A DNA stretch of 64,000 nucleotides from Gnomoniopsis sp. IMI 355080. Lineage: Eukaryota > Ascomycota > Sordariomycetes > Diaporthales > Gnomoniaceae. Positions 12,955-24,515 of this stretch are shown here, one piece after another (the stretch's first letter is position 1; each line of letters opens with the position of its first letter). The stretch covers positions 1 to 64,000 of the forward strand of contig JAPEVC010000082.1 of assembly GCA_027946555.1 (NCBI GenBank), in the 5' to 3' direction. The notes below the pieces were generated by a model. It searched no databases, was not told where the DNA came from, and saw only the letters and a list, made by a program, of their open reading frames with translations. A program made the position numbers and the translations under genes.

Positions 12955-15130
12955 TTACCACCCAAACTGCTCGCAGTGTAACTCTACGCCGGGCCCATCC
13001 CCACGTATCAAGCTAGCCGTAACATCCCGCACCGTCCTCATCAGCCCGGCCGGCCCACAGGCCGCAACCAGCACGCGGCCGGTCGCAGGCGTCGACGAGA
13101 CAGCCTCCCGGATGAGCGTCGCCGTGTCAGGGCGCCCGGGAAGGACGGGGTGGCCGTGGCTGTACCCCGTAGCGTCCGTACTCGTGGAGGTGCGCGCACC
13201 CTTATTAGAGGAGGACGACGTCGTCGTCGTCGCCCCGGTCTTCTCGGGATCCGAGGAAGAAGAAGACGTGTGATTAGTAATGCTGTGGCCGAGAGTTTCT
13301 TTTTCGGCGGTTACCGCGCCGTCTTCGTGGGCGGCGAGGGCCCGGCGGTCGTCTTCGGCGTCGGACACGTCAACTGAGGGGGCGTTGGTGGAGGAGGCTG
13401 TGGTGACGTAGAGGGATGTCGTGACTTTGGGTGAGTGGGAGTGGGTCTTGAGTGTTTGCAGGTGGTCGGCGAACCAAGAAAGACTGTCTTTATCCAAAGT
13501 GCGCTGTCAGTAACTAAACAGCCGTGGAGAGCGAAAAAGAAGATGCATATGGATACAGGCTTGCGGTCAGTAATGCTGTACGAATATCGGCCGTTGTTGC
13601 AGAAAGGGTGGGAGGCTGATGGATGTATCTTCTGAAGTCCACGGCTAACTTGTGCCGAGATGCGGCAGCAGGACTACCGATTCCAATATCGACCGATATT
13701 AAACCTCCGTGTCGAGGCAGTGAATTCTTGCAGACATAGCGGCCTCACGAGCAATCTGATAGGTGGCACTAGTCTCAAATGGAAAGGCTTCCAACCACAA
13801 AAAAAAAAGGGCACTTGTGACTTACCGTGCTTTTTCACAGCCCAAATCAAGACAATATTCTTCTTGGCCTCCGGACCCATCCGCTCCAGCATATTCGTAG
13901 CCAGACCAAATGCGAACGTGGCACCACTCCCTCCGGCAATGAGCACCACCTTGTCGAACGCCATAGGATCAGGAAACGTCCCGTACGGGCCATCGACGGA
14001 TACCCGAAGCCTGACACCTGGGTTTGCCACCGCGCGCTTGTGCAAGTCGCGCGTGAATCCGTCGTACGCGTTGACGACGAATTCCATTGGCTCCGTGGCG
14101 GCGATCGTGAACGGGTGACTCTCGAACGTGCGGATGGCGGGGATCCACACGAAGCAGTGCTTGCCTGGGACCGCGGCGTGGGGCTTTTTCGTCAAGACGA
14201 CCCTGGTACCGCCGTTGGGGAGAGGCTCGAGGACGGCGTAGTTGTTGAAAGAGTAGTACAGCAAACGGCTCCCACGCACCAGACGGTCTGCGCCCCAAAT
14301 AGCGGCGATGATGGCCAGCATGATGAGGAGGCCGTTGACAACCAGGTCGGGCTGGTGGAATGCCGCGCCAATGAGGGCGATGAGGAAACAGGTGACGTGG
14401 ATCACAAAGAAGGCCTCATACCAAAATGGTCTGATGATAGCGCCCGAGACGGTGACACCGAGGAAAGCGAAGCCTGCGACAATGCCGGCTTTGACCGAGT
14501 CTCTTTGAAAGATTGCTGTTTCGCCGTGCGTCATGAAATAATTCGCATACATGGAGCCGTGCAGCACCAAAAACAAAAACGTCGTGTAACCTGCGATTTG
14601 GTGCAGGCCATTGAGCCGCTCGTAGGAGTACGCGCTGAGGACTGCAAGAGGGGTATTCTTCAGCGCAAGGAAGACCACGATGCAGAAATTCGCAATCAGC
14701 ATCCTGGGGATGATTGTCAGTATACAGTTCTCCCGTCTGTCTGAGTGAGAGTGGTAATGCTCACCAGCCGCACCTATTGGCGATGCCCCCTACACTAATG
14801 TTCACGTTGGTGAACGTAACCGCGAAATTGATCGCGACATATGTAGCCACAACAAGAGCATGGCCGCTAGATGGGAAGCCAGGGAACTTGCGGACTAGGA
14901 CATTCCTCACGAGCCTGTTTTGAAGATCAGCGGTAGAAAAGTTGATGGGCACAAAGTTTGGCCACTCACCTAGACGCAGATCGCACGGGATTCTTGGACG
15001 GCGTGCTCAGCTTGTTGAAGACCACGCGGAGCCAGTGAGTGATGATGAAAATGGCCATTAAACCACAGATACCAGCAGCAAAATACCGCAGCTGCTGCCG
15101 GTTGGTGAGTGTCCTGGCAGTGAAATCCAT
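12955..15130 (-). CDS. Ferric reductase (FRE/NOX-type flavocytochrome)
   Basis: Membrane metalloreductase that moves electrons from NADPH through FAD and two hemes to extracellular ferric or cupric ions. Minus-strand exons: 14970-15130, 14765-14914, 13826-14703 and 12955-13487, with introns of 55, 61 and 338 bases, giving 573 residues. The N-terminal half is a bundle of hydrophobic helices. It carries the two heme-ligand pairs spaced H-x13-H: H138/H152 and H206/H220. The FAD motif HPFTIA starts at 300, and GPYG and a GGSGATFA nucleotide loop follow. The C-terminus ends in CEQFGW, near the usual FRE ending. A Ser/Thr-rich insert of about 80 residues splits the NADPH domain (about 424-504). Substrate (iron or copper) cannot be decided. 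I saw no clear GATA-type iron regulatory site upstream. Confidence 0.92.
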
Positions 15131-18100
15131 TTCGATCGCTGTTTCGATATAAGGAATTTGAGGACGACAACCAAGTTTTGAATCAACGCGTAGTTTGGAA
15201 CACGGAGGCTGTGTCAATGGGCGACACTCAGTTAATTTGAGATAGTCTTGAAAAGAAGGTCTGGTTGACAACCCAGATGAGAGAATCTTAGTGGGAGACT
15301 CGCGGGCAAGAAGAGTAATGTATTAATCGAGGAGGTGGTGCGCCCGTATGCAGCAGATCAACTTCAGAGGCGTGACGGGCCAGGGTGCACAGCGATGATC
15401 GAGCTTTCTAATTCTATAAGGTCGCAACGGTTCGATGTGTATCGCATAAGGCAAGACGGTTGATGTCGTGAATTTCGCTAAACTTTATGCTCGACTGAAT
15501 CAAAGGAAGCAATGGCGGCGAAGCTGAAGTATTGCGTGAGGCCATGCCAGCCAGTTTAATATCATATAGGAATGGAGCAGGGGACCCCCAAAGGACAGTC
15601 CCCTTGACGCATCCCTCACAGCTAGGTTGCCTCGACGGATGACGTCCCGATAAGTCCTTGTCAAAATAGTGAAGGTAGCGAACTGAATTTCCTGTATGTG
15701 ATTGTGCAGCGCCTTTCCCGGAAGTCCCCACGAGGATACACCATCTTGGCTCGGCTCAGTTGTTGCAGGGAAGCGCTTGTACAAGCTGCGAAGATTATGT
15801 GGATGATCGCCGATTTGACAGATAGCAACCATGGTAGGTAGGTGTACCGATCAAGAAGGTATGAAATTTGTCAAAGTTTACAAAGCGGAACAAGAAAATG
15901 TAAAGAAAAACAAAGAAACGGAATAGTATTCCGGCCAGGACCTTTGAATGTGATCCATTGCGGAGCGAGTCATTCCCTCCTTGATTGGTGTTTTGGTCAT
16001 GGGTAATTTGGATAATTAGAGACCGTAATATAAAGACGACCTTCAGGAAACTATACTAGCAGACACCACACCTTATGCCAGCTAGCCTCGGGCCAAGAAA
16101 GCGATTCCTGTTGTTCGGCTCAGACTGTCCATATTTGACAAAAGAAGTCAATCAATGCAGTTGAACCACTGTTTTGAGGGACTAAATGAGAACGGGAAGG
16201 GGGAGCGCAATATTTCGGATTACACGATCACGAACAGCAAGCTCGCCTCGCCCCAGATGTGGCTACTATCCAGCATCTTGACGGAAGTCTGCCGACAACG
16301 CATACGGCATAGCTCATACTTGATTGGACAACACCTGTATTTAAGAAGTTTGTGGGGCGATCTTTTGGGTGTCTTCTTCCAGCTGTTGCTGTTATGCCAC
16401 GTTTTATATCAGCCGCGACCTGATGACAAGATTGATCAAACGAGAGGAAGAAGGCCTCATTACGGATTAAAGCCTCACGGATTTAAGTCTTGCGGATTTG
16501 TAAATTCCTGGAGACTCAATCGTCGGTCACGTCAATTTACGCGAGGGTATAGCCACTTGGCTATAGGCCCCAGACTCGCTCAAGTTTCGTTGGCGCTCGA
16601 TTGACCTTCAGGCGATGATCTGATAAGAACCAGGATGTACGGACTCAAGAAGATTCTGCAATCTGCGAGACCTGGTAAGCATGTGAACCTCTGTTGAATT
16701 CTCGCGTGGCCGTCATCACTCTGGTCACCTTCCTTTTGAATGCAAGTTGGGATAGGAAGAATACAGGCTTGTGACGCCCAAACGTACAGGGAAGGCGAAG
16801 GCTCCCTGAAACTTCGAAAGATATTGAGGCGATGTGTCAAGGCTGGGAGATCGAGAGATATTTTTCCGATCTGCGCCAGGTCTAGCACAGGGCGCGGCGA
16901 GACATTACAATCCACCAAGAGGAGGCTCTCTGCTCGAGATAGCAGCGGAGCTCGGGGGGGCTCCCGAACGGATGGCTGCATGATACAAGGGTCCAGGGCA
17001 AATGTTGGGCAGACTTTTCCCTGAGGCTGTTGTCAGTGGAAAAGGAAAAGAAATCCAAGTCATCGGGGGTCGATATCTGCAATTTGATTCATGTCCTTCA
17101 TCGATACGAGGCGTCGGTCTGCTGTGGAGGAAGTTCCTCTCATAAACCTGTTGTCTTTAAACGGACCGCGGCCAGGAAGAGAAGCTGTCACGACCAGGAT
17201 GATGATTTTACTAGGGCTGTCAAAGCCTTGCCCCGGGGCCTTGGCTCTTCTGTCGTGTGGGCCCAGCAGGCTGACTGCCGTACATGGTAAGTGAGCCCCG
17301 GCGAATAGAATTTATTAGAGTTTGACAAGGCAGATGTGCAGTGGGCAGGTGGCATTATTGGTGGAGAAGTCGAGATTGTTTCGAATATGCCGGCTAGTCA
17401 CGTCATCTGGTAGTGAGTTGCTAAGACGTTTCAATAACGTGACGCTGATAGTGACGATCAACGGGAGGTCGCAACTTCCATGTGACAAACATCAAAGATG
17501 GAATCCTTCATATGAGGTAAATGTCAGATGGCAGAGCCATACTTTGCGCTGTGTCGAGGGATTTCTTCAGGCATTCATTATTTGTTTGTTGTTTTTGTTT
17601 TTCTTTGAACGGGAGGAAATTTTACCTAGGTACTCTATCGGTATCCAACAAAACAGAGACCTCGGGAGAAATGCTTGGCAGGGACAGGGTCCACGGTAGC
17701 TACCGGTCGGATCAGGGCGCTAGGCTTGACTAGGAGAGTTCGAAGGGCCGCCCCCCACGCGGGCAATTTTGCAGCACCAACTCTATTCGAACGTCGTGCC
17801 TTCATCTCAACTACGACACACGCTGACACGCTCAAAGCACCACATTTTTCTCGACATACCTCTTGAATATCGGCCACTTCATCAGCACATGCATCTATTT
17901 ACAAAGCAAAATTCTCTTTGCGAATGCCTCTCCAGATTTCACCTGGAGTCAAATTACTAAGCCACTACAGCTGTAGACAGGGGCAGACACGCATTGGGAT
18001 AGATTCACAGACAAAAGCATATATACGCGCATTCGTGCTACAGTGGCTTGCTGCTTTACAATTTTGCAATGCCGAAATTCCACGAGTAGGGGCGAGCCTA

Positions 18101-18233
18101 ATTTTCAGAAGAAAAAATGTTCCATCCTTGCACAAAATTTCCCACTCACGACAATCGCCCAAGACCTGACACCGGATTCCTAGAAGTGGACATCGCATCA
18201 AACTATATGCCCAATGGAGCAGCTCACCCGGAA
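15131..18233. other. Gene-poor stretch upstream of the ferric reductase
   Basis: Three kilobases without a supportable gene. The largest frames (15500-15832 minus, 110 codons; 16155-16604 plus, 149 codons) lack recognisable domains, plausible introns or consistent composition. I see no terminal repeats or transposase motifs. Confidence 0.45.
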
Positions 18234-20167
18234 TCACCGTAGTATTTTCTCTAGCCGTTCAAAGGCTGTTCTGAAGCTCCTGGCTTTGCAAGGGTTCATG
18301 TTCTTCCCTGCCACTACATAGAGCATGATTCCGTCTCTGACGCCGGCCTTAGCAAACCTCATCACCTGGGCGGAGCTAACTTGCTTAGAGCCAACCTTGT
18401 CGCCGTCAATCTGGCCGTTAAGGTGGAGCCCCCTAAGGAATTTGCGTCAGCGGAAACCGACAATGAATTTTGAAGGGAGATTTGGGAGATTGGGGGGTTC
18501 TTTTTTGGTGGGAAAGAACGTACAACCACCTGCCAGGGCCATACTGTCCCATTTATCCAAATATGGCGTCATGAACCCCTTCGGATCCGGATGGTTCTTG
18601 GCCTGGGCCATGATGCGTCTTCTCTCGACAATACATGATTGGAAAACCCTGACCTGAGCATAGTCACCTGCAGTAGGCTGCGGTCCGCTGTTGTCGTGAT
18701 ACTCGGCGAACTTCTTCATGGTCTGGTACAGGGACGATTCACGGTCCAGGGTTCCGCCGTATTTCTCGAGTTTCTCGTTCTCTGTCTTGCAGGCGGCGAT
18801 TCTTTCTTTTCTGGATTTCCTAGGATCCTCCTTCCTCCTTTCGTAAATCAGGAGGGCGTTGAGTTCATCTTGTGCTTCCTTGAGCTCATTTCGCAAGTCT
18901 TTCAGCTGTCCCTGGAGCTCTTGAACCTTGTTCTTGAGAGTAGCATTCTCTAAATCGTCATCAGGCGGAGATGGTCCGCCAATGCCGCTGTTATTTGGGC
19001 TGTCAGAGGGGCCTGCGGAAGTACCTCCATAGGAGGCCCCAGGAGAATGGTTCTTGTTGATCCTGTCGATCTCGGCCTTAAGCCTCTCCTTTTCCTTTTC
19101 CCAGTCTGCCTCGCGTAGTCAGTGCTTGTCTTTCTCGTCTTGTAATCTCTTGCGCTGAATATGGACGCTCTGGAGCGTCTCGTGGGCCTCGTGAAGTTCA
19201 TTCTTGTATCGATCTCTCTCTTCCTGGAGCTTAGCCCGCTCTCTGTCAGTTACCTCCAGCTTATCACTGCAATCTTGTAGAAACACTCTGCCTTCGTATA
19301 GAGCTACTTCGTTTTCGTCAATGACCTGGACCAGACGACGATTTTCCTGGACTTAGGTCAGTCTTTGCTATTTTGATGAGACTGCGTGTGCAATCTTACC
19401 GTGACGGCTGGGTGGATGCCCACGGTACCAGTAGCTCCATCACCAGCGCCGCACTCAGCGGAGGCAGCAGCATCATCTTGCTCATCACTTCCAGAGTCGA
19501 AAGTCTTGTCCCACTCAGCCTTGGAAATTGACCTGACAAGTGTGTCCTTTGCCTTTCGGACAGGCAGCTCTCTAGATATCCTCGAAGAGTCCTGACTCGC
19601 CTTGGTATTGAATTCCGTTCCGGCCTGGGATGTCCTTGCCTCAATAGTAGGGTCGCTGAATTGCTCGGTTCTGACGATAGGCTTGTGAGTCTCTGTAGAT
19701 GGGCCTTCCCCAAGCCTGCTGACATCTTCCTCGCTGGGCTCCTTCACAAGATAACCCGGGCTACCAGCCTCGGAGATCTCTGCCTTCTTAAGGAGGGAAA
19801 ATTCCGAATCTGAACTGTCGTCCAAATGATCATCAGACGAAGTGCCTGGCTTGGTTTTGGGTATTGGTGGAGATCCCATATGAACCGCACCATCCTCGAA
19901 GGAGTTCGGACGAGCTGGAGTCGTTTCAGGATCTTTGGAAATGACCAAAGAACTGGATGGTTCGTTACCAATTGAGATTGGAGCGGTCGTGGAAGTGTTT
20001 GTGACTTTTTCTTCTTCTGTAGGCGGCTTCGCAGCGGCTTCGGCGTATGATCCGGGTTGGGACGTCTCTGATGTCTTCGTTGAGGTTCTGGCAATGTCCT
20101 GCATAGGGCTTTGTGCTTTTGTGGCTTGCACGTCCTTGGATTTCTTCTTGTTCTTATTCCTGCCCAT
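18234..20167 (-). CDS. Coiled-coil protein gene interrupted by an in-frame UGA (CUA context)
   Basis: Family not recognised. Exon 1 (19400-20167) encodes 256 disordered residues, starting MGRNKNKKKSKD and rich in Ser, Thr, Glu and Pro. After a 53-base intron, exon 2 (18524-19346) encodes long heptad-type coiled coil on both sides of an in-frame TGA at 19119-19121 followed by CTA. A charged segment and a globular stretch ending FMTPYLDKWDSMALAGG follow. The last exon (18234-18432) encodes 66 protein-like codons ending FERLEKILR. The obvious donor (GTACGT at 18523) joins it one base out of frame, while the weak donor GTTCTT four bases further in would restore the frame. An in-frame 144-base intron (19110-19253, GTAACT to GAG) could also remove the TGA. 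The locus is therefore a readthrough gene, a mis-modelled gene or a decaying one. Confidence 0.55.
19119..19121 (-). other. In-frame TGA followed by CTA inside coiled-coil frame
   Basis: Read on the minus strand the codons are GAC AAG CAC TGA CTA CGC GAG GCA. The frame is open and rich in charged heptads for about 75 codons before and about 190 codons after. UGA followed by CUA is the best-known context for stop-codon readthrough in fungi and animals, for example in fungal glycolytic enzymes with hidden peroxisomal extensions. Whether it works here is inference. Confidence 0.5.
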
Positions 20168-20486
20168 GTTGACAAGGTTCTCGATGTTGCCAGCTGGGAG
20201 AGAAGACTTGATGTGACTTAGAAGATACACTCAGAAACACAAAATAAAAAGACGAGTTATTCAAGCCTTGGGTAATTTCGTGTCCTGTTCGACTGTGGGA
20301 TGCGTATCAGACCTCCCGATTATTGAGAGGTACAAGACACGTCATCCAGCGGCGAGTCCGTGAAGGTCAGCAGCCAATGGTGGCATTATTTATATACCTG
20401 GCTGAGAGATTTCTAGGTGCAACAACAAAGAGCAGACTTTCAATGCCTTAACACAGTTTGTTCTTGGTGGCTGCTCTGGAAGTGAC

Positions 20487-21455
20487 CTAATCCGGCGATC
20501 TTTTGAGAACAAAGCAATCGCCATGAATTCTTGTGCAGCCTGGCTGACCGAATTTTGAGGCTAATCTGAATCGTAAGATGTCAGTGAACACTTCAAGGAA
20601 ATGGGCATTGTACTGCCTGGCTATGTCTTCGAGTCCCATCAAGCCATTGAGCATGAATGTTGCGCTGTATCTGTTTGGAATCTTGAAAATTTGCCCAAGT
20701 TCCATTGAGATTCAGGACAGCTAGACTTCCCTTGATATCATTGACTTACTACAAAACCGTCTGGTTGGGACTTTTTCCAAGTATGAGGCGTAGAGCTGTT
20801 CTTCATTGGGATTTCTTGAAGTAGAATAGACTTCAAGCGGACCCAGACGGACTGCACCCGATAGTTCCAACATTGGTTGCTTTGGAGTGGGGAACGGGTA
20901 TTCACGAATAGTTCACCGCTGCCAGTGCCAGGTACTGGAGGCTGGGGTTGTGGCAAGGGCTGATGATATATATAAATATATATCTACTAAGGATCTCATG
21001 AGGAAGCCACGGGAGCGCCTTGAGCATCCCGAACATGGAAGCACTCAGACCTTGGGATAGCTCAGGAAGCAGGGAGAATCCTTTATATTCGGTTGTTTGT
21101 TCGTTTCGATCTGTCAGCGCTTCCATCCTCTGCTTCCAATGAGCCAACTCTCAACGCAATGAATCATTCGTACCATCTCATGATGCCACTTGGGCGTATC
21201 AATGTCCAAATGCTCTCTCACATGATCTCGTCGGCTGGTCTTTTCACTTCCCCTTAATTCTCAATGTCGCCACAACTGGGGTACCTGTATTCTAAGGTTT
21301 TTTTGTGCCCAGATTGCATGTTCGCTCAGTTGTCCCGACTCCTGAGTCGATACAGATGTGTGCGATCTCCAAGAAAAGACGGAGCATTACGCTCGTCGCG
21401 GGAATTACCGACATGGCCTGGAAATCTCTGGTTCACAAAGTGTCCAGGTCTACGC
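20487..21455 (-). pseudogene. Decayed C2H2 zinc-finger gene
   Basis: Pieces of one protein appear in shifting minus-strand frames. First comes a finger-like stretch near 21300-21450 (FLGDRTHLYRLRSRDN, then an in-frame TGA, then YRYPSCGDIE). A 2-base slip at a GAGAA tract near 21255 follows, then LRGSEKTSRRDHVREH and DTPKWHHEMVRMIHC. A second 2-base slip at a GAGAG tract near 21150 leads to an amphipathic segment (LAHWKQRMEALTDRN). A TA-rich gap near 20965-20990 interrupts it. The last two parts join perfectly through a 68-base intron (20682-20749) and end at the TAG at 20487-20489. The finger cysteines are partly lost. Stop, frameshifts and lost ligands together argue for decay rather than odd splicing. 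The parent family is inferred from the finger-like spacing only. Confidence 0.5.
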
Positions 21456-24400
21456 TGTCAATTGAATATGTATAACTAGGTACTGAACATGTCCTCTACT
21501 TGGGACTCTCCAAATACTGCCATTGCCTGACTTAACTTCAGGATTCCTCCCTGATCTTGAGATGCGACTGATGGGCGTCCTATTGCTCTAAGGCTTGCTT
21601 GTCAAGCACCATCTTTGCGTTGGTGTAAGAAAATAGTGGTCATAGTCCACTCAAAGCTGGAAAATGCCCTTCACGAGGACCACATTGGCTCCCTTTCCGC
21701 TTAATTGTCACAGGACCGTGCTACATTGGCCGTCGTCGTTGGCCTTACCCAGACAAATTCCAGGCAAGACAGCCTCGAACTTCTACTGACTTACTTTCGA
21801 GTTCTTCCAAGGATACAAGCTCTACAGATGTATAATGATTTAATCAAAGAGGATTAGTGCATGGTAATTGTGCTTTGTCAACAGCGCAACCCCCCCTAAA
21901 CCCCCCAAAGGAAGCACCGTATGTGCCGTACTCATTAGGCAGGCAATAATGACCAACTTGAAACGCACAACCTTAACGCGACGTTCCCAATAGAGTCTTG
22001 AAACGTAATACTTGTGACTCGTGCACGCTGCCTTGCCTTGGCGATTTCACAGCTGTCAGGGACATTTGACAAAAGCTTTCCCCTTCAGCCAGCCCGAGAT
22101 CTCTCTACGTTGCCCGTGGTAGGAGTGCGTCCCAAGAACGCATGTCGATGGCGAACAGCCGCCGCCAGTCGCGGGCTGGCCGACGGTGTTGGTGACATAT
22201 TACATCGAGAGAGAGTGTTTCGAGGCACACGACCCGCATCGGCGACGGGAGACTGTGGGTAAGTTTTTTGTCTTTTCCTTCCTTTCTTTTGCTCCCTTGG
22301 CTTGGGTTCAAGGATCTTCCGGCAACAGGCACCGGTAAGGACATGGCTGCGGGGATATCGCGGGGATGATGTTGTCCATGTTGGGAACGGGTTGGAGGAT
22401 TCACGGGTCACCTGGACAGGCAGGTGGTATAATGAGATCCAAAATATGCAGGTGGGCGCGTTTCAGGATGTTGAAATGAATAATTGTGTGCTCCAGATGA
22501 GTGGTATAGCATAGCGAGTCAAAACTCGATTCAGGAACGGGCATGCTCGCTGATGAGGATATCGTGTGTTGGATGCAGCAGCGTTGTATTGTTGCTGCAG
22601 TTGCAACAGGGCTTCCAGAAGCTCCCAGCTGAGCGGCGAGGCTGCCAAGGTACCTACCAGCCTACCTACCTACTTGGGTAAAGTATGTAATCTCTTCGGG
22701 TCTTACTTGTGACAATATGAAGAAAACATACATGACCAGTCGGGTAATTCGAAGATTCATCAAAAAGGTTGACAAATACGACAATGGCAAGATAGATCTT
22801 GTTTGAGACAATGACGATAGTTCAGTAACCGGGAGTGTGTGACTGTGGTACTGGACACCAATGCATAGAGGTATGGATGTGTACCTACTGTACTGTACCT
22901 CCGTACCGCCTCTGCCTAATGTACGGTACAAGTACATTGGATCTGGGCATTCCCCGCACATCAATGATCATCAACGGAACCGAACGGGAGCACCGCCCTG
23001 CCCCTTGCTATTTACCATGTGGCATGCGTGGGACCAGCCTACCTAGGTGCAGTAGGTACCTTGAGCAGAGTACCTACTGCACATAGCACCCCATTTAGGT
23101 AGGTACTGTACCTTGAGAACCTACCTAGGCTTGGTGAGGTTGCAGGACACGCTGGGTTCCGGGGAGTTAAGCCCACCACTGCGTGGTACTGATAGCACCA
23201 TCATTCAGTGCTTTGTTTGCATTCAAGACCTACCAGGTACTCCACACCAGAGTTTATCAGGTTCTCATCGCGTACACTTTCATTTGCATCGCATACGTTA
23301 AGCCCTACCAAGTGGCCAAGTCGCCACCTGGCTTGACAGAAGCAAAACTCTCAATATCGTCCAAGTCGTCCTTATCTGATTGCGTTGCATGAGCAGGTCA
23401 TTCCCCTTTGTCTTCCCCTTCGATTCCCCTGTGCCCGACTGGCTCCTCATCAAGTCTCTCAGTCTCATTGTTCGTCCACGGGCCCCATCCCACGAGCAAC
23501 CCCGCGGCAGTCTTTGATCAGGAACCGTCCACGAACGACGACGGGTCATTTCAGTCACCTTGACCCGCATTTCGGCATTGGCGATACCTGATCTGTCGTC
23601 TGTCGTCACCTCACCTCACCTCCCACCTTACACCGTACCTTGCCTCGACTCACCTGGCCTTGCAACCACCGCATGAACCTGGGCGCCGTCAAAAGTCACA
23701 GGTCCGCACTGTTCGATTTTGATTGGATGGCCGCAAGCACGTTGTCGACCCTGGCTTCAATTATCTTGCTTGCCTCGCGCAATCTGTATATCTGCAAGGA
23801 TCTCAACGAGCCTTGACCGATGCGAGGAGCAAGACGATCTACCTAGATACGGAGTAGCTCTGCTGCTGTTGCGACGTCTCGCCACATCCAGATCCAGATC
23901 AGCCAGACAGCTGACAGCCTACCTTGGGTAGGATAGCCAGCCAGTCCGCCAGTCCAGCCAGGCAGCCAGGCCAGCTAGATATCAAAAAAAAGACCCGCAG
24001 AAAAACCAATGCGCTGGTGATGGACCCATGCGGAGCTCATACTGTACGGAGCTCCTTGGCCTGACAACTTACTCTCGCCTCTCGCGTCTGCCCCTCGACC
24101 ACACAGGCGCACATTGGCGGTGGAGACAAACTGGAGTCCAAACGAGTGTCTACACCTCTTCCTGCAACCTTCCCACTCCTCTAGAGCCTCTGTCGCCCAC
24201 TTACAATTGGCTATCTGCTTTTTCCCTCTCGCTCTAGCGACAGACGCTCCGATTTAGTTTCGGTGGGCTACCGCATCCTGCCCGCAATCAGACAAGTGAC
24301 TGGCGGTCACCTAGCCTTGGCGGCCACCTAGCATGCCCGCTCTGCTGCCCGCCTTGTTGATCGCTACGAGCTCCAATGCGCAACATTAGCTCCGAGGGTG

Positions 24401-24515
24401 TGAATGTGGCCCGGCTCCGCTCTGCAGCTACTGCAAATGCGACTGCGATTGCGAATGCTACCACCTCAGCGACTGCTCGACGCCTGGATATAGTCCTCTT
24501 CCATCCGCCGCCGGC
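21456..24515. other. Long repeat-rich intergenic region upstream of the RasGAP gene
   Basis: Three kilobases without a supported gene. They contain many copies of a short TACCTAGGTA-like motif at 22640-23330, two small inverted repeats, CAGCCAGG-type simple repeats near 23930-23970, and pyrimidine-rich sequence before 24516 that is likely the RasGAP promoter and 5' UTR. Confidence 0.5.
23048..23126. repeat. Two adjacent inverted repeats with shared loop sequence
   Basis: Arms 23048-23058 (TGCAGTAGGTA) and 23071-23081 are a perfect 11-base inverted repeat around a 12-base spacer. Directly downstream, arms 23097-23104 (AGGTAGGT) and 23119-23126 form a second. The string GTACCTTGAG or TACCTTGAG occurs in both loops. 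Function unknown. Confidence 0.6.

Noticed and set aside
13685..13700. Palindrome AATATCG-AC-CGATATT in the ferric reductase intron as an operator
   Set aside because: Short arms in an intron and no second copy in the promoter.
16155..16604. 149-codon plus-strand frame
   Set aside because: Unrecognisable, random-looking composition, no supporting introns or homology cues.
23145..23200. Stretch CCGGGGAGTTAAGCCC...TGGTACTG resembling the 3' half of a prokaryote-type 5S rRNA
   Set aside because: The 5' half of the molecule is absent, the sequence does not match fungal 5S, and the likeness is short enough to be chance.
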